Assembly: GCA_039024295.1 (NCBI GenBank)
Contig: JBCDIQ010000196.1
Coordinates: forward strand, 1 to 10,465
Length of the DNA stretch: 10,465 bases
Direction of reading: 5' to 3'
Source: JBCDIQ01 sp039024295
GTDB lineage: Bacteria; Bacteroidota; Bacteroidia; J057
The position numbers were made by a program, and so were the translations under genes. The notes under the pieces were generated by a model, which made no database searches, was not told the DNA's origin, and worked only from the letters and a program-made list of their open reading frames with translations. Shown here one piece after another: positions 1 to 7,287 of the stretch. How positions within the stretch are numbered: position 1 is the stretch's first letter; every line of letters begins with the position of its first letter.

Positions 1-867
1 CAGGAAGGAGATATCCAGGATGTGGCCGACTATGTGGGTGACAGCCTAGGGCTTTCTCAAAAGGCAGCAAATACCGATGCAGACCTCATTTTGTTTGCAG
101 GCGTTCATTTCATGGCTGAAACAGCTAAGATTCTCAACCCACATAAAAAAGTGGTGTTGCCAGATTTACATGCGGGTTGTTCCTTGTCTGATAGCTGTCC
201 CCCACAGGATTTTGCCAAGTTCAAAGCACAGTATCCGGACCATAAAGTAGTTTCGTACATCAACTGCTCAGCTGGTTTGAAAGCTTTGAGCGATGTGATC
301 TGTACTTCTTCGAATGCTGAGGCGATTGTGCGTTCGTTTCCCAAAGATCAACCGATAATTTTTGCGCCAGATCGCAACCTGGGAAGGTACCTGGTTCGGA
401 AGATCGGCAAGGAGATGGTATTGTGGGATGGATCTTGCATGGTGCATGAAATTTTCTCCCACAAGCGAATTGTGGAATTGATGCACGAACACCCAGAAGC
501 AAAAGTAATTGCACACCCAGAATGTGAAGAGCATATCTTGGACCTGGCGAGTTTTATCGGATCAACGGCCGCCATGCTGCGCTACTCTGAGGAAAGTGAT
601 GCTGAATCATTCATTGTGATCACAGAGAGTGGGCTGCTCCATGAAATGGAAAAGCGTTCTCCCCACAAGACCTTTATCCCTGCGCCCAATGAAGACGAAA
701 GTTGTGAATGCAACAATTGTCCACACATGAAGCTCAATACCCTGGAAAAAGTATACCTCTGTTTGAAACATGAGGTGCCCGAAATAACTATGGAAGAATC
801 CATTCGGGTAAAAGCCTTAGCACCTATTGAGCGGATGCTGGAAATAAGTGCTCAGGCTGGATTATGA
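1..867 (+). CDS. nadA: Quinolinate synthase NadA, 5'-truncated by the window edge
   Basis: NadA condenses iminoaspartate with dihydroxyacetone phosphate to give quinolinate in de novo NAD synthesis; it is a cytosolic [4Fe-4S] enzyme. The frame is open from base 1, reading QEGDIQDVADYVGDSLGLSQ, so the true start lies upstream and roughly 40 N-terminal residues are missing; the GTG at 22 is internal. The three family cysteines expected to bind the cluster are visible: in DLHAGCSLSD (Cys codon 178-180), in WDGSCMVHEIF (436-438), and in CNNCPHM (718-720). The APDRNLGRYL and AHPECEEHI segments also match the family. The stop overlaps the next start (ATGA, 864-867), which implies translational coupling to the secreted protein downstream. 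Nothing looks broken in the visible part. Confidence 0.96.
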   Translation, partial: QEGDIQDVADYVGDSLGLSQKAANTDADLILFAGVHFMAETAKILNPHKKVVLPDLHAGCSLSDSCPPQDFAKFKAQYPDHKVVSYINCSAGLKALSDVICTSSNAEAIVRSFPKDQPIIFAPDRNLGRYLVRKIGKEMVLWDGSCMVHEIFSHKRIVELMHEHPEAKVIAHPECEEHILDLASFIGSTAAMLRYSEESDAESFIVITESGLLHEMEKRSPHKTFIPAPNEDESCECNNCPHMKLNTLEKVYLCLKHEVPEITMEESIRVKALAPIERMLEISAQAGL

Positions 868-1196
868 AAAAGACCGGCTACATACTGATAGTTATGCTGC
901 TAAGTGTAGCATATGGTCAGGTGGTATATGAAGTTTCACAACCTGTGAATGACGCAGTCAAATATACCGTAACCGACTGGCCAAATGAAGCCGACCTTTG
1001 GGTATTCCGCGTTGGTACTTCCGCTGAAGTGAGGGATAACCAGGGGTTGTGGTTCTTTAGTCCAAAGCCACAAAAAGCCGAAAAACTGGTTTACAAGGTT
1101 GCTACACCGGAAGAGGCTGACCTGATCATCTTTTTTGTGGACAGCCCGAGACGTGCAGGCTGGAAACACTTTCACAAACGAGGATTAATGTGGTAG
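864..1196 (+). CDS. DUF6150-like secreted small protein
   Basis: This 110-residue protein has an N-terminal signal peptide: MKK, a hydrophobic run to about residue 15, and a likely cleavage after AYG (residues 16-18), leaving Q19 first. There is no lipobox cysteine. The mature part is built of short alternating units of the form aromatic/Val-x-V followed by (E)AD(L): VVYEV, VKYTV, EADLWVFRV, LVYKV, EADLIIFFVD, with GLWFFSP between them and AGWKH near the end. This rhythm is what I recall for DUF6150 proteins of Bacteroidota. Function is unknown; the layout suggests a small periplasmic or outer-surface beta-rich protein. It overlaps nadA by 4 nt, so it is probably co-transcribed, though no functional link to NAD synthesis is evident. 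Family assignment is from memory of the repeat pattern. Confidence 0.8.
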   Translation: MKKTGYILIVMLLSVAYGQVVYEVSQPVNDAVKYTVTDWPNEADLWVFRVGTSAEVRDNQGLWFFSPKPQKAEKLVYKVATPEEADLIIFFVDSPRRAGWKHFHKRGLMW

Positions 1197-1214
1197 AATA
1201 AATGTGCCCATTTT

Positions 1215-2267
1215 ATGCCCAGAGTTGAGCCCGAGTATGTAAATATGCCCTGCCCCAGGTGTGCAGCGGAAACTTTGTACTTGAGTGATAACAACAAAGA
1301 ATTGATTTGTGACACCTGTGAAGCGGTTCGACCACTGGGGCAGGAAAAGAGCAAGGTTAAAGAACGACCACTTAGTGCTTCCGCACATTTAATTGGAAAA
1401 GACCGAGGGCTAGATCAAAAGGGGACCGAGTACCAATGTGGAGGATGTAAGGCTAGGCTTCGAGTATTTTATCCGATCGCTGCCTTTCATTGTCCTTTTT
1501 GTGGATCCGAAACCTATACTGAGCAGGAAAAGCCCGCCGATCCGGTCAAACCCGTAAAACTGATCCCATTTACTTATCCCCGGGCGAAAGCGCTAAAACA
1601 ATACAGGGCATGGCTGAAAAATAACTGGTTAAGACCACCATTACTCTCAAGCCTTGCGCGAGAGGAACATTTATACCCTGTTTATTTACCTTACTTTTTG
1701 GTAAAGGCACAGAGCAAGAGCAGTTGGTCTGCCCTGGTGGGATTTAAACCAAAAGGAGAGGGAAAAATCAGGTGGGCCAATGGCGCAGGCTATTGGGAGC
1801 ATGGATTTGATGAAGTGGTGATCAAAGCCACAAAAGGCGGCCGGCATGACTTGGTAGAGGAGATATATCCGTATTTTTTGAACGAACTGGTGCCTTATGA
1901 TCCTGAGTACCTAAAAGGACGCATGTATGAGGTGTACCAGATGGATGAGAAATCAGTATTGGAGGCCGGCCAAAAAACGTTGGACAGCTTCATTGCTGGT
2001 CGGGTCAATACCAAAGTCCCCGGAGATATGAACAAAGAATTGAAAATTACATCGAATTACGATGGTAGATTCTTTGGCCATATATTGTTGCCCGCATGGA
2101 TTGGAGGGTATCGGTACAAGGGCACGATTTATCAATTTCTGATCAATGGTCAAACCGGAGAGGTAGTAGGAGAAAAGCCCTTCTCAACCCAGCGAATCAT
2201 TGCAGCCTTGCTGGTAGGTGCCGGCCTGATTTGGGTGTTGGTGTATGGGGTAAGTAAATTTATGTAA
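1215..2267 (+). CDS. Zinc-ribbon protein with a C-terminal membrane anchor
   Basis: This 350-residue protein has two predicted zinc ribbons at its N-terminus: CPRC (Cys13, Cys16) with CDTC (Cys32, Cys35), and CGGC (Cys75, Cys78) with CPFC (Cys93, Cys96). A soluble region of about 220 residues follows, including LYPVYLPYFLVKA, LLPAWIGGYRYKG and QFLINGQTGEVVGEKPF. The protein closes with one transmembrane helix at about 328-347 and a short tail. It resembles bacterial zinc-ribbon membrane proteins often annotated as TFIIB-type zinc ribbon or, misleadingly, as primosomal protein N' superfamily. The molecular role is not known to me. With a C-terminal anchor and no signal peptide, the ribbons should face the cytoplasm. 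An in-frame ATG at 1245, directly before the first CPRC, is an alternative start; neither start has a clear Shine-Dalgarno sequence. It lies 18 nt after the secreted-protein gene. Confidence 0.8.
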   Translation: MPRVEPEYVNMPCPRCAAETLYLSDNNKELICDTCEAVRPLGQEKSKVKERPLSASAHLIGKDRGLDQKGTEYQCGGCKARLRVFYPIAAFHCPFCGSETYTEQEKPADPVKPVKLIPFTYPRAKALKQYRAWLKNNWLRPPLLSSLAREEHLYPVYLPYFLVKAQSKSSWSALVGFKPKGEGKIRWANGAGYWEHGFDEVVIKATKGGRHDLVEEIYPYFLNELVPYDPEYLKGRMYEVYQMDEKSVLEAGQKTLDSFIAGRVNTKVPGDMNKELKITSNYDGRFFGHILLPAWIGGYRYKGTIYQFLINGQTGEVVGEKPFSTQRIIAALLVGAGLIWVLVYGVSKFM

Positions 2268-2278
2268 CTGCTAGTCCG

Positions 2279-2665
2279 ATGGAAGCCGTTTTCGAGTTCA
2301 TATGTAGTCATCCTTCTCCCCAACGGGAAATATTGGAGCATTTACACGAATTACTCGTAAGCTTTCCGCAGGTAGAAACAAAAATCCGATACAAAATTCC
2401 TTTTTACTACCGGAAGAGTTGGATATGCTACCTGAATCCGGTGAAAAACAAAGGAATCGAAATAGCTTTTCTAAGGGGAAATGAATTGGCTGATGAGGAA
2501 AAGCTCCTTTCCTTTAACGGAAGGAAGCAGGTAGCAGGGCTAAGCCTCTATCAATTAGCAGATATTCCTGAACCAGGTCTGGAGCGGTTACTTCATGAAG
2601 CAATAATTCTCGATGATACGGTAAAATATGCTTCTAAAAGAAAACCGGGAACTTCAAAACGATAG
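2279..2665 (+). CDS. DUF1801 (YdhG-like) protein
   Basis: This 128-residue protein fits the DUF1801 fold in length and pattern: an N-terminal helix (EILEHLHELLVSFPQ), then the family signature region KIRYKIPFYYRKSWICYLNP followed by GIEIAFLRG, and a C-terminal helical part (LERLLHEAI) ending in a basic tail (KRKPGTSKR). DUF1801 proteins are small cytosolic proteins related to the YdhG/frataxin-like fold; a specific biochemical role here is not established. The gene starts 11 nt after the zinc-ribbon gene, so it probably closes the same operon. Its last 12 nt overlap the end of the convergent acyltransferase gene, leaving no room for a separate terminator between the two. Confidence 0.85.
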   Translation: MEAVFEFICSHPSPQREILEHLHELLVSFPQVETKIRYKIPFYYRKSWICYLNPVKNKGIEIAFLRGNELADEEKLLSFNGRKQVAGLSLYQLADIPEPGLERLLHEAIILDDTVKYASKRKPGTSKR

Positions 2666-3433
2666 TTTGGGTCTGTGGAGCGATTGAAACCAGGGATCAT
2701 TTGCAAGGATGTCAGCTTGCATGGCTTGATATACCTGACGGCGCAATTGAGACAAATTTTCTGGAGTAAGCCCTTCCGTAGGAATGGGGCTTAAGTATTT
2801 GAGGGTGATCGTGCCTGGTTTAACCAGAAGTGTTCCTTTAAAGTGAAGGCTACGAACGTTCAGAAGGGAAATGGGTACGATGGGAACTTGTGCATCTATT
2901 GCCATGCGAAAAGCACCATTTTTAAATGGAAGCAAAGGATTGTTGCTGAGGTTACGCGTTCCCTCAGGAAATACCAGGATGGAAATCCCTCTTTTCAGCG
3001 TATGAACCATTTGGTGAAAGCTTCGGAGTCTGCTTTCTGCATCTGATCGATTGACAGGAACAGAAACCAGGTCAATCATTTTTCCAATTAATGGCAAATC
3101 CCACAGTTCATATTTCGCCAGTGGCTTGTACGGATGTTGGAGGGCCGATCCTACCAACAACACATCCAGTAGGTTGGTGTGATTGGCGATGAACACATAG
3201 GTCTTATCCTTTGAAATGTTGTGCGCCCCCTCAATCTCCAATTTTAGTCCGGTAAAAAAGCTCCAAACCAGCATGAAGATTCGGTTTACCCTAAAAAACC
3301 AACTTATCCTCTCTCTTTCACCGAGAAAGGGAGAGGAACATAACGCAATAAGTAACATGAAAAATGCTAAGAACAGGCACAAAGCCCAGGCATAAAAGCT
3401 ATACAGCCACCAAATTAGATGGGGAGTTTTCAT
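2654..3433 (-). CDS. 1-acyl-sn-glycerol-3-phosphate acyltransferase, PlsC family
   Basis: The PlsC family transfers a fatty acyl chain to the sn-2 position of lysophosphatidic acid to make phosphatidic acid for membrane phospholipids; the enzyme is membrane-associated. Visible motifs: NHTNLLD, giving the catalytic H-x4-D pair (His85, Asp90); VPVNR (125-129), matching the second block with its arginine; FPEGTR (155-160), the glycerophosphate-binding block; and VPIVPI near 188-195. An N-terminal hydrophobic segment (about 10-35) provides a membrane anchor. The length of 259 residues is normal. It is the last gene of a minus-strand group whose first two members are small membrane proteins, with 22 nt before its start. 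Related families (ornithine-lipid or other lyso-lipid acyltransferases) share these motifs, so the exact substrate is not certain and I give no gene symbol. Confidence 0.92.
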   Translation of the reverse strand: MKTPHLIWWLYSFYAWALCLFLAFFMLLIALCSSPFLGERERISWFFRVNRIFMLVWSFFTGLKLEIEGAHNISKDKTYVFIANHTNLLDVLLVGSALQHPYKPLAKYELWDLPLIGKMIDLVSVPVNRSDAESRLRSFHQMVHTLKRGISILVFPEGTRNLSNNPLLPFKNGAFRMAIDAQVPIVPISLLNVRSLHFKGTLLVKPGTITLKYLSPIPTEGLTPENLSQLRRQVYQAMQADILANDPWFQSLHRPKLSF

Positions 3434-3455
3434 GTGATCACCTTTCGTTGGCCCC

Positions 3456-3728
3456 TCAATGTAAGGAAAAATTGGCTACGCAATAAGAAAATCCTATGAT
3501 TAATACCACCAGCATACCTAAGAGAGAACCAGCACCTCTATATGGTTTTTGTCGAACAAAAAATACAATTCCCAACACAATGGCCGCTACTGCATGAAAT
3601 CCCACTACACTCAAAACCACCGCTATATTCTGTCCTCCATTTCCCCCTGGAACAATCAGATGAATGACCAAGGTATACACCAGGGCAATAAGTAAATTGA
3701 GGCCTACTATTTTTCCGAGTTCATTCAT
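3456..3728 (-). CDS. Small membrane protein, three predicted helices (paralogue 2)
   Basis: I do not recognise a named family. From the preferred start (MNELGKIV) the product is 90 residues with three hydrophobic stretches: about 8-28 (GLNLLIALVYTLVIHLIV), 36-58, and a C-terminal one ending FSYCVANFSLH, with a basic loop FVRQKPYRG between helices two and three. I chose the start at 3728 because it forms an exact ATGA overlap with the stop of the upstream gene; an in-frame ATG at 3749 would add seven residues (MFVPCFW) and a 25-nt overlap. The protein resembles its neighbour upstream in helix layout and at matching positions (YT in helix 1, VRQ in the loop, G..C in helix 3), so the two look like an old tandem duplication. 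It lies 22 nt before the acyltransferase gene. Confidence 0.75.
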   Translation of the reverse strand: MNELGKIVGLNLLIALVYTLVIHLIVPGGNGGQNIAVVLSVVGFHAVAAIVLGIVFFVRQKPYRGAGSLLGMLVVLIIGFSYCVANFSLH

Positions 3729-3988
3729 CCAAAAACAAGGTACGAACATATCCAGCCGCTTGCAAATACCAGGAAAGCACTCAAAAACAATACTTTACCA
3801 CGGCCTGTTTGACGTACTACCACACTGGTTAGGCTTAACATAAACATGCTTACGATATGCACTGCCAAAATGAAGCCATGTGCTATGGGCCATTTTCCCC
3901 CTTCTGGCTCAAAAAAGAAGTTACAAATCACTGTATATATCAACACTGCCAATACATTGGCCACAAATATCCATCTGAAAGGTTTCAT
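3725..3988 (-). CDS. Small membrane protein, three predicted helices (paralogue 1)
   Basis: This is an 87-residue integral membrane protein with no family I can name. Hydrophobic segments lie at about 6-26 (RWIFVANVLAVLIYTVI), 35-59 (IAHGFILAVHIVSMFMLSLT) and 67-87. A polar loop EPEGGKW follows helix 1, and VVRQTGRGK separates helices 2 and 3. It is the first gene of the minus-strand group that continues with its paralogue and the acyltransferase. A GGAAA sequence sits about 9 nt before the ATG and could act as a weak ribosome binding site. The 136-nt region between it and ffh must hold divergent promoters; I found no convincing TAnnTTTG element for either direction there. Confidence 0.75.
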   Translation of the reverse strand: MKPFRWIFVANVLAVLIYTVICNFFFEPEGGKWPIAHGFILAVHIVSMFMLSLTSVVVRQTGRGKVLFLSAFLVFASGWICSYLVFG

Positions 3989-4124
3989 GCGGAAAATTTC
4001 CTACTAAACTCCTCTTTGCCTCAGAGTGTTTTGATTATGACCCTTTTATCATGGGCCACAGGAACCAACAATTTTGTTTAACTTGCGTCTTGTTAAGCAA
4101 TTAGAATAGAGTAGATCGAACACT

Positions 4125-5480
4125 ATGTTTGAAAACCTGACCCAAAAGCTGGAAGGAGCTTTCCGTACCCTTAAGGGGGAAGGAAGAATTACCGAAGTAA
4201 ACGTTGCCCAAACGGTGAAGGAAATCCGTCGGGCATTGATTGATGCAGACGTAAACTACAAGGTCGCCAAGGAATTTACCGATAAGGTAAAAGAAGAAGC
4301 CCTTGGTAAAGACATCCTGATAAATGTAAAACCTGGGCAATTGCTCATCAAAATTGTCAATGATGAATTGACGGCTTTGATGGGAACCGAGAATGAGGGC
4401 ATCCAATTTGCCAGAAAGCCTCCGACGGTGATCCTGATTGCCGGGCTTCAAGGTTCAGGTAAAACGACATTTACCGGTAAGCTGGCAAGAAAGCTTAAGT
4501 CTGAAGGCAGAAATCCTCTTTTGGTAGCGGGTGACGTGTATCGTCCTGCTGCGATAGATCAGCTGGGGGTATTGGGAGAACAAATCTCGGTAGATGTCTA
4601 CAAGGAAGTAGAAAATAAAAATCCGGTTGAGATTGCCCAAAACGGGATTCAGCACGCGCGCCAAAATGGCAAAGATGTGGTGATCGTGGATACTGCCGGT
4701 CGTTTGGCAGTGGACGAGGAGATGATGAATGAGATTTCCGACATCAAAGATGCGGTTACGCCAAATGAAATTCTCTTCGTGGTAGATGCCATGACTGGTC
4801 AAGATGCCGTAAATACTGCAAAGGCATTCAACGACCGACTGGACTTTGATGGAGTTGTGCTTACCAAAATGGATGGTGATACCCGTGGTGGTGCTGCCAT
4901 TTCGATTCGAACAGTAGTTGATAAGCCCATCAAGTTTATTTCTCAGGGAGAAAAACTCGAAGACCTTGACCTGTTTTACCCTGACCGCATGTCCTCCCGA
5001 ATCTTGGGGATGGGTGATGTGGTCAGTTTGGTAGACCGTGTTCAGCAGGTATATGACGAAAAAGAAGCTGAAACCCTTCGGAAAAAGATTCAGCGCAACC
5101 AACTGGACTTTGATGACTTCCTGAGCCAGATTCGCACCATCAAAAAGATGGGGAACATCAAAGATTTGGTCAGCATGATTCCAGGGATGGGCAAATTGAC
5201 CCGTGACCTTGAAATTGACGATGATGCTTTCAAGCACATTGAGGCAATCATCCAGTCGATGACCAAGCAAGAACGGGCTACGCCCACCATTTTGAATGGC
5301 TCTCGCCGTCGTCGTATTGCAAACGGAAGCGGCCGTCCTGTTCGGGAAGTGAATGAACTCATCAAGCAGTTTGATGGCATGAAGAAGATGATGAAGCAAA
5401 TGAACAAAGCTTCAAAAGGCGGAAAAATGAACCGCATGATGAGTCAGCAGATGAACATGATGCGCCGCAGAAGGCGATAA
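4125..5480 (+). CDS. ffh: Signal recognition particle protein Ffh
   Basis: Ffh is the SRP54-type GTPase. It binds SRP RNA and signal sequences of nascent membrane proteins, and docks with FtsY to target ribosomes to the translocon. Order of domains: N domain 1-95; G domain with P-loop GLQGSGKTT (107-115), DVYRPAA (137-143), DTAGR (189-193), TKMD (247-250) and GGAA (255-258); then a methionine-rich M domain from about 330, with SMIPGMGKL, the SRP RNA-binding segment around SRRRRIANGSGRPV, and a tail rich in Met and Arg ending MNMMRRRRR. At 451 residues it is of usual length and looks intact. It appears to be a single-gene unit, transcribed away from the membrane-protein group, with a possible terminator overlapping its stop codon. 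Confidence 0.98.
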   Translation: MFENLTQKLEGAFRTLKGEGRITEVNVAQTVKEIRRALIDADVNYKVAKEFTDKVKEEALGKDILINVKPGQLLIKIVNDELTALMGTENEGIQFARKPPTVILIAGLQGSGKTTFTGKLARKLKSEGRNPLLVAGDVYRPAAIDQLGVLGEQISVDVYKEVENKNPVEIAQNGIQHARQNGKDVVIVDTAGRLAVDEEMMNEISDIKDAVTPNEILFVVDAMTGQDAVNTAKAFNDRLDFDGVVLTKMDGDTRGGAAISIRTVVDKPIKFISQGEKLEDLDLFYPDRMSSRILGMGDVVSLVDRVQQVYDEKEAETLRKKIQRNQLDFDDFLSQIRTIKKMGNIKDLVSMIPGMGKLTRDLEIDDDAFKHIEAIIQSMTKQERATPTILNGSRRRRIANGSGRPVREVNELIKQFDGMKKMMKQMNKASKGGKMNRMMSQQMNMMRRRRR

Positions 5481-5505
5481 TCATTATCTCACTCTGCCGT
5501 TTTTT
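5467..5505 (+). terminator. Possible intrinsic terminator of ffh
   Basis: The end of ffh can fold as a two-part stem: outer arms GCAGA (5467-5471) and TCTGC (5493-5497), inner arms GATAA (5476-5480) and TTATC (5484-5488) with loop TCA, and a symmetrical 4x4 internal loop. The stem is followed by C, G and six T residues (5500-5505). The inner stem contains the stop codon. Arms are short and the internal loop weakens it, so confidence is moderate. Confidence 0.45.
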
Positions 5506-5543
5506 AGTCATATGGAAATATTTCTGTTCGATTTTTCGAAAAG

Positions 5544-5662
5544 GTCAGGGACTGCTACCATTGTGGCATATTGGGTGGGTATAATATTTAATGGTTGATT
5601 ATCAGTATACTATGTGGTAGCCCCGTTAGGTTATTGCCCTTTCCCTGACAAAAGTCATTGGG
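5544..5662 (+). other. Nested inverted repeats, possible structured RNA upstream of atpD
   Basis: Four arm pairs nest in order: GTCAGGGA (5544-5551) with TCCCTGAC (5642-5649); GCTACCA (5554-5560) with TGGTAGC (5615-5621); CATA (5567-5570) with TATG (5611-5614); GTATA (5579-5583) with TATAC (5606-5610). On the 3' side the inner three arms are contiguous. The outer 3' arm can instead form a local hairpin: CCC-TGAC (5643-5649), loop AAAA, GTCA (5654-5657), two-base bulge, GGG (5660-5662). The two folds exclude each other, as in a switch. No known RNA family was recognised, and no coding explanation fits the arms. It could be a small RNA, the 3' region of the ffh transcript, or a leader if transcription of atpD starts far upstream. 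Confidence 0.35.
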
Positions 5663-5684
5663 AGTCTATACATATCTAAATTTG
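5658..5684 (+). promoter_or_regulatory. Candidate promoter P1 for atpDC
   Basis: TAAATTTG at 5677-5684 matches the Bacteroidota -7 consensus TAnnTTTG exactly. A TTG at 5658-5660 lies 16 nt upstream, slightly closer than the usual 17-23 nt. Transcription would start about 5690 and give a leader of roughly 65 nt. Confidence 0.4.
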
Positions 5685-5708
5685 TTTGTTTGTAGGCACA
5701 AATGTAAC

Positions 5709-5740
5709 TTGCGCTATATAGAAAGATTACAATACTTTTA
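5709..5740 (+). promoter_or_regulatory. Candidate promoter P2 for atpDC
   Basis: TTG at 5709-5711, a 21-nt spacer, and TACTTTTA at 5733-5740, which differs from the TAnnTTTG consensus only in its last base. A start about 7 nt later would leave a very short leader before the atpD ATG at 5758. It is an alternative to P1; the sequence alone does not choose between them. Confidence 0.3.
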
Positions 5741-5757
5741 CCCTATAGATTCTTCTA

Positions 5758-7266
5758 ATGGCAACAAATACAGGTAAAGTTTCTCAGGTGATCGGCCCTG
5801 TAATTGACGTAGATTTCAGTGCAGAAGGCTCCACCCTCCCAAACATCCTCAACGCTCTCAGCATCTCTCGTAAAGACGGTTCAGATTTGATTCTTGAAGT
5901 ACAGCAGCACCTCGGTGAAAACCGTGTGCGTGCCATTGCGATGGACTCCACTGACGGTATCCAGCGCGGCATGGACGTACTTGACCGTGGGCAAGCCATT
6001 TCAGTACCTATTGGTGACGGCATTCGTGGCCGTTTGTTCAATGTAACAGGTACCGCAATTGACGGCCTCAAGGTCCCCGAATCTGAAGGATCGTATCCCA
6101 TCCACCGTTCTGCCCCTAAGTTTGAAGACCTTTCGACTGAGCCGGAGGTACTTTTTACCGGTATTAAAGTAATTGACCTGTTGGCACCTTACGTGAAAGG
6201 TGGAAAGATTGGTCTCTTTGGTGGTGCCGGTGTAGGAAAAACCGTATTGATCCAGGAGTTGATCAACAACATCGCCCTGGCTCACGACGGACTTTCTGTT
6301 TTCTCCGGTGTAGGGGAGCGTACCCGTGAAGGAAATGACATCCTTCGGGAAATGCTCGAAGCTAAGGTGGTCAAGTACGGCGACAAATTCCTCCATGGAA
6401 TGGAAGAAGGCGGATGGCCGCTGGATGATGTCGATTACGAAAGCATGGAGGACTCCAAGCTGACCATGGTATTTGGCCAAATGAACGAGCCTCCTGGAGC
6501 ACGTGCCCGTGTGGCCTTGACGGGTCTGACCATTGCAGAATACTTCCGTGATGGCAAGCCTACCGATGCTACCGGTCGTGACGTACTCTTCTTTATCGAC
6601 AACATTTTCCGCTTTACCCAGGCAGGTTCTGAGGTATCCGCCCTCTTGGGACGTATGCCATCTGCGGTAGGGTACCAGCCAACGCTGGCCTCTGAAATGG
6701 GTGCGATGCAGGAGCGAATCACTTCTACCAAGCGTGGTTCTATTACCTCCATCCAGGCGATTTACGTACCTGCGGATGACTATACCGACCCCGCTCCGGC
6801 TACGACCTTTGCCCACTTGGATGCGACTACCGAACTTTCTCGTTCGCTGTCTGCATTGGGTATCTACCCTGCGGTGGACCCGCTTACTTCCGGTTCACGT
6901 GTCCTCCAGCCAGATGTAGTAGGAGACGAGCACTACAACTGTGCCCAGCGTGTGATCCAGATCCTACAGAAGTACAAAGAACTTCAGGACATCATCGCCA
7001 TCTTGGGTATGGACGAATTGTCTGATGAAGATAAGCTGACCGTATACCGCGCACGTAAGGTGCAGAAGTTCTTGTCTCAGCCCTTCTTCGTAGCAGAGCA
7101 GTTTACCGGCCTTAAAGGTGCGTTTGTATCTATTGAAGATACCATTCGCGGGTTTAACCAGATCATCGACGGTGAGTTTGATAACCTGCCTGAGAATGCA
7201 TTCCACCTGGTAGGTAACATTGATTCTGCCATCGAGAAAGCCAATAAGCTGATGGCAGAAGCCTAA
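5758..7266 (+). CDS. atpD: F1Fo ATP synthase subunit beta
   Basis: This is the catalytic beta subunit of the F1 sector, where ADP and phosphate become ATP as the rotor turns. The 502-residue product shows the Walker A P-loop GGAGVGKT (155-162), GERTREGND with the catalytic glutamate E187, a Walker B strand FFID ending at Asp281, SALLGRMPSAVGYQP, and the DELSDED regulatory loop (419-425). The N-terminal beta-barrel begins GKVSQVIGPVIDVDF. It is slightly longer than the E. coli protein (about 460 residues), partly from a stretch around EEGGWPLDDVDYESMED before MVFGQMNEPPGAR, which I regard as usual for Bacteroidota. No clear Shine-Dalgarno sequence precedes the ATG. The other F-type subunits are not adjacent, which agrees with the split ATP synthase loci known in this phylum. 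Confidence 0.98.
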   Translation: MATNTGKVSQVIGPVIDVDFSAEGSTLPNILNALSISRKDGSDLILEVQQHLGENRVRAIAMDSTDGIQRGMDVLDRGQAISVPIGDGIRGRLFNVTGTAIDGLKVPESEGSYPIHRSAPKFEDLSTEPEVLFTGIKVIDLLAPYVKGGKIGLFGGAGVGKTVLIQELINNIALAHDGLSVFSGVGERTREGNDILREMLEAKVVKYGDKFLHGMEEGGWPLDDVDYESMEDSKLTMVFGQMNEPPGARARVALTGLTIAEYFRDGKPTDATGRDVLFFIDNIFRFTQAGSEVSALLGRMPSAVGYQPTLASEMGAMQERITSTKRGSITSIQAIYVPADDYTDPAPATTFAHLDATTELSRSLSALGIYPAVDPLTSGSRVLQPDVVGDEHYNCAQRVIQILQKYKELQDIIAILGMDELSDEDKLTVYRARKVQKFLSQPFFVAEQFTGLKGAFVSIEDTIRGFNQIIDGEFDNLPENAFHLVGNIDSAIEKANKLMAEA

Positions 7267-7287
7267 GCCTTAACATAATTTTGCGTT

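Noticed and set aside
4124..4131. TATGTTTG, a match to the TAnnTTTG promoter element
   Set aside because: It contains the ffh start codon, so it could not serve ffh, and there is no TTG at the right distance upstream.
4455..5399. A 314-codon open frame on the minus strand
   Set aside because: It is antisense to ffh, whose GTPase motifs are unambiguous; its translation resembles no protein I know.
5512..5598. A 28-codon open frame (MEIFLFDFSKRSGTATIV...) between ffh and atpD
   Set aside because: It overlaps the nested inverted repeats, has no ribosome binding site or recognisable homology, and such short frames are common by chance.
5544..5649. SRP RNA (4.5S) gene next to ffh
   Set aside because: The conserved GGAAGCAGC-type tetraloop region of SRP RNA is not present.
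6001..6816. A 271-codon open frame on the minus strand
   Set aside because: It is antisense to atpD and has no family-like features.
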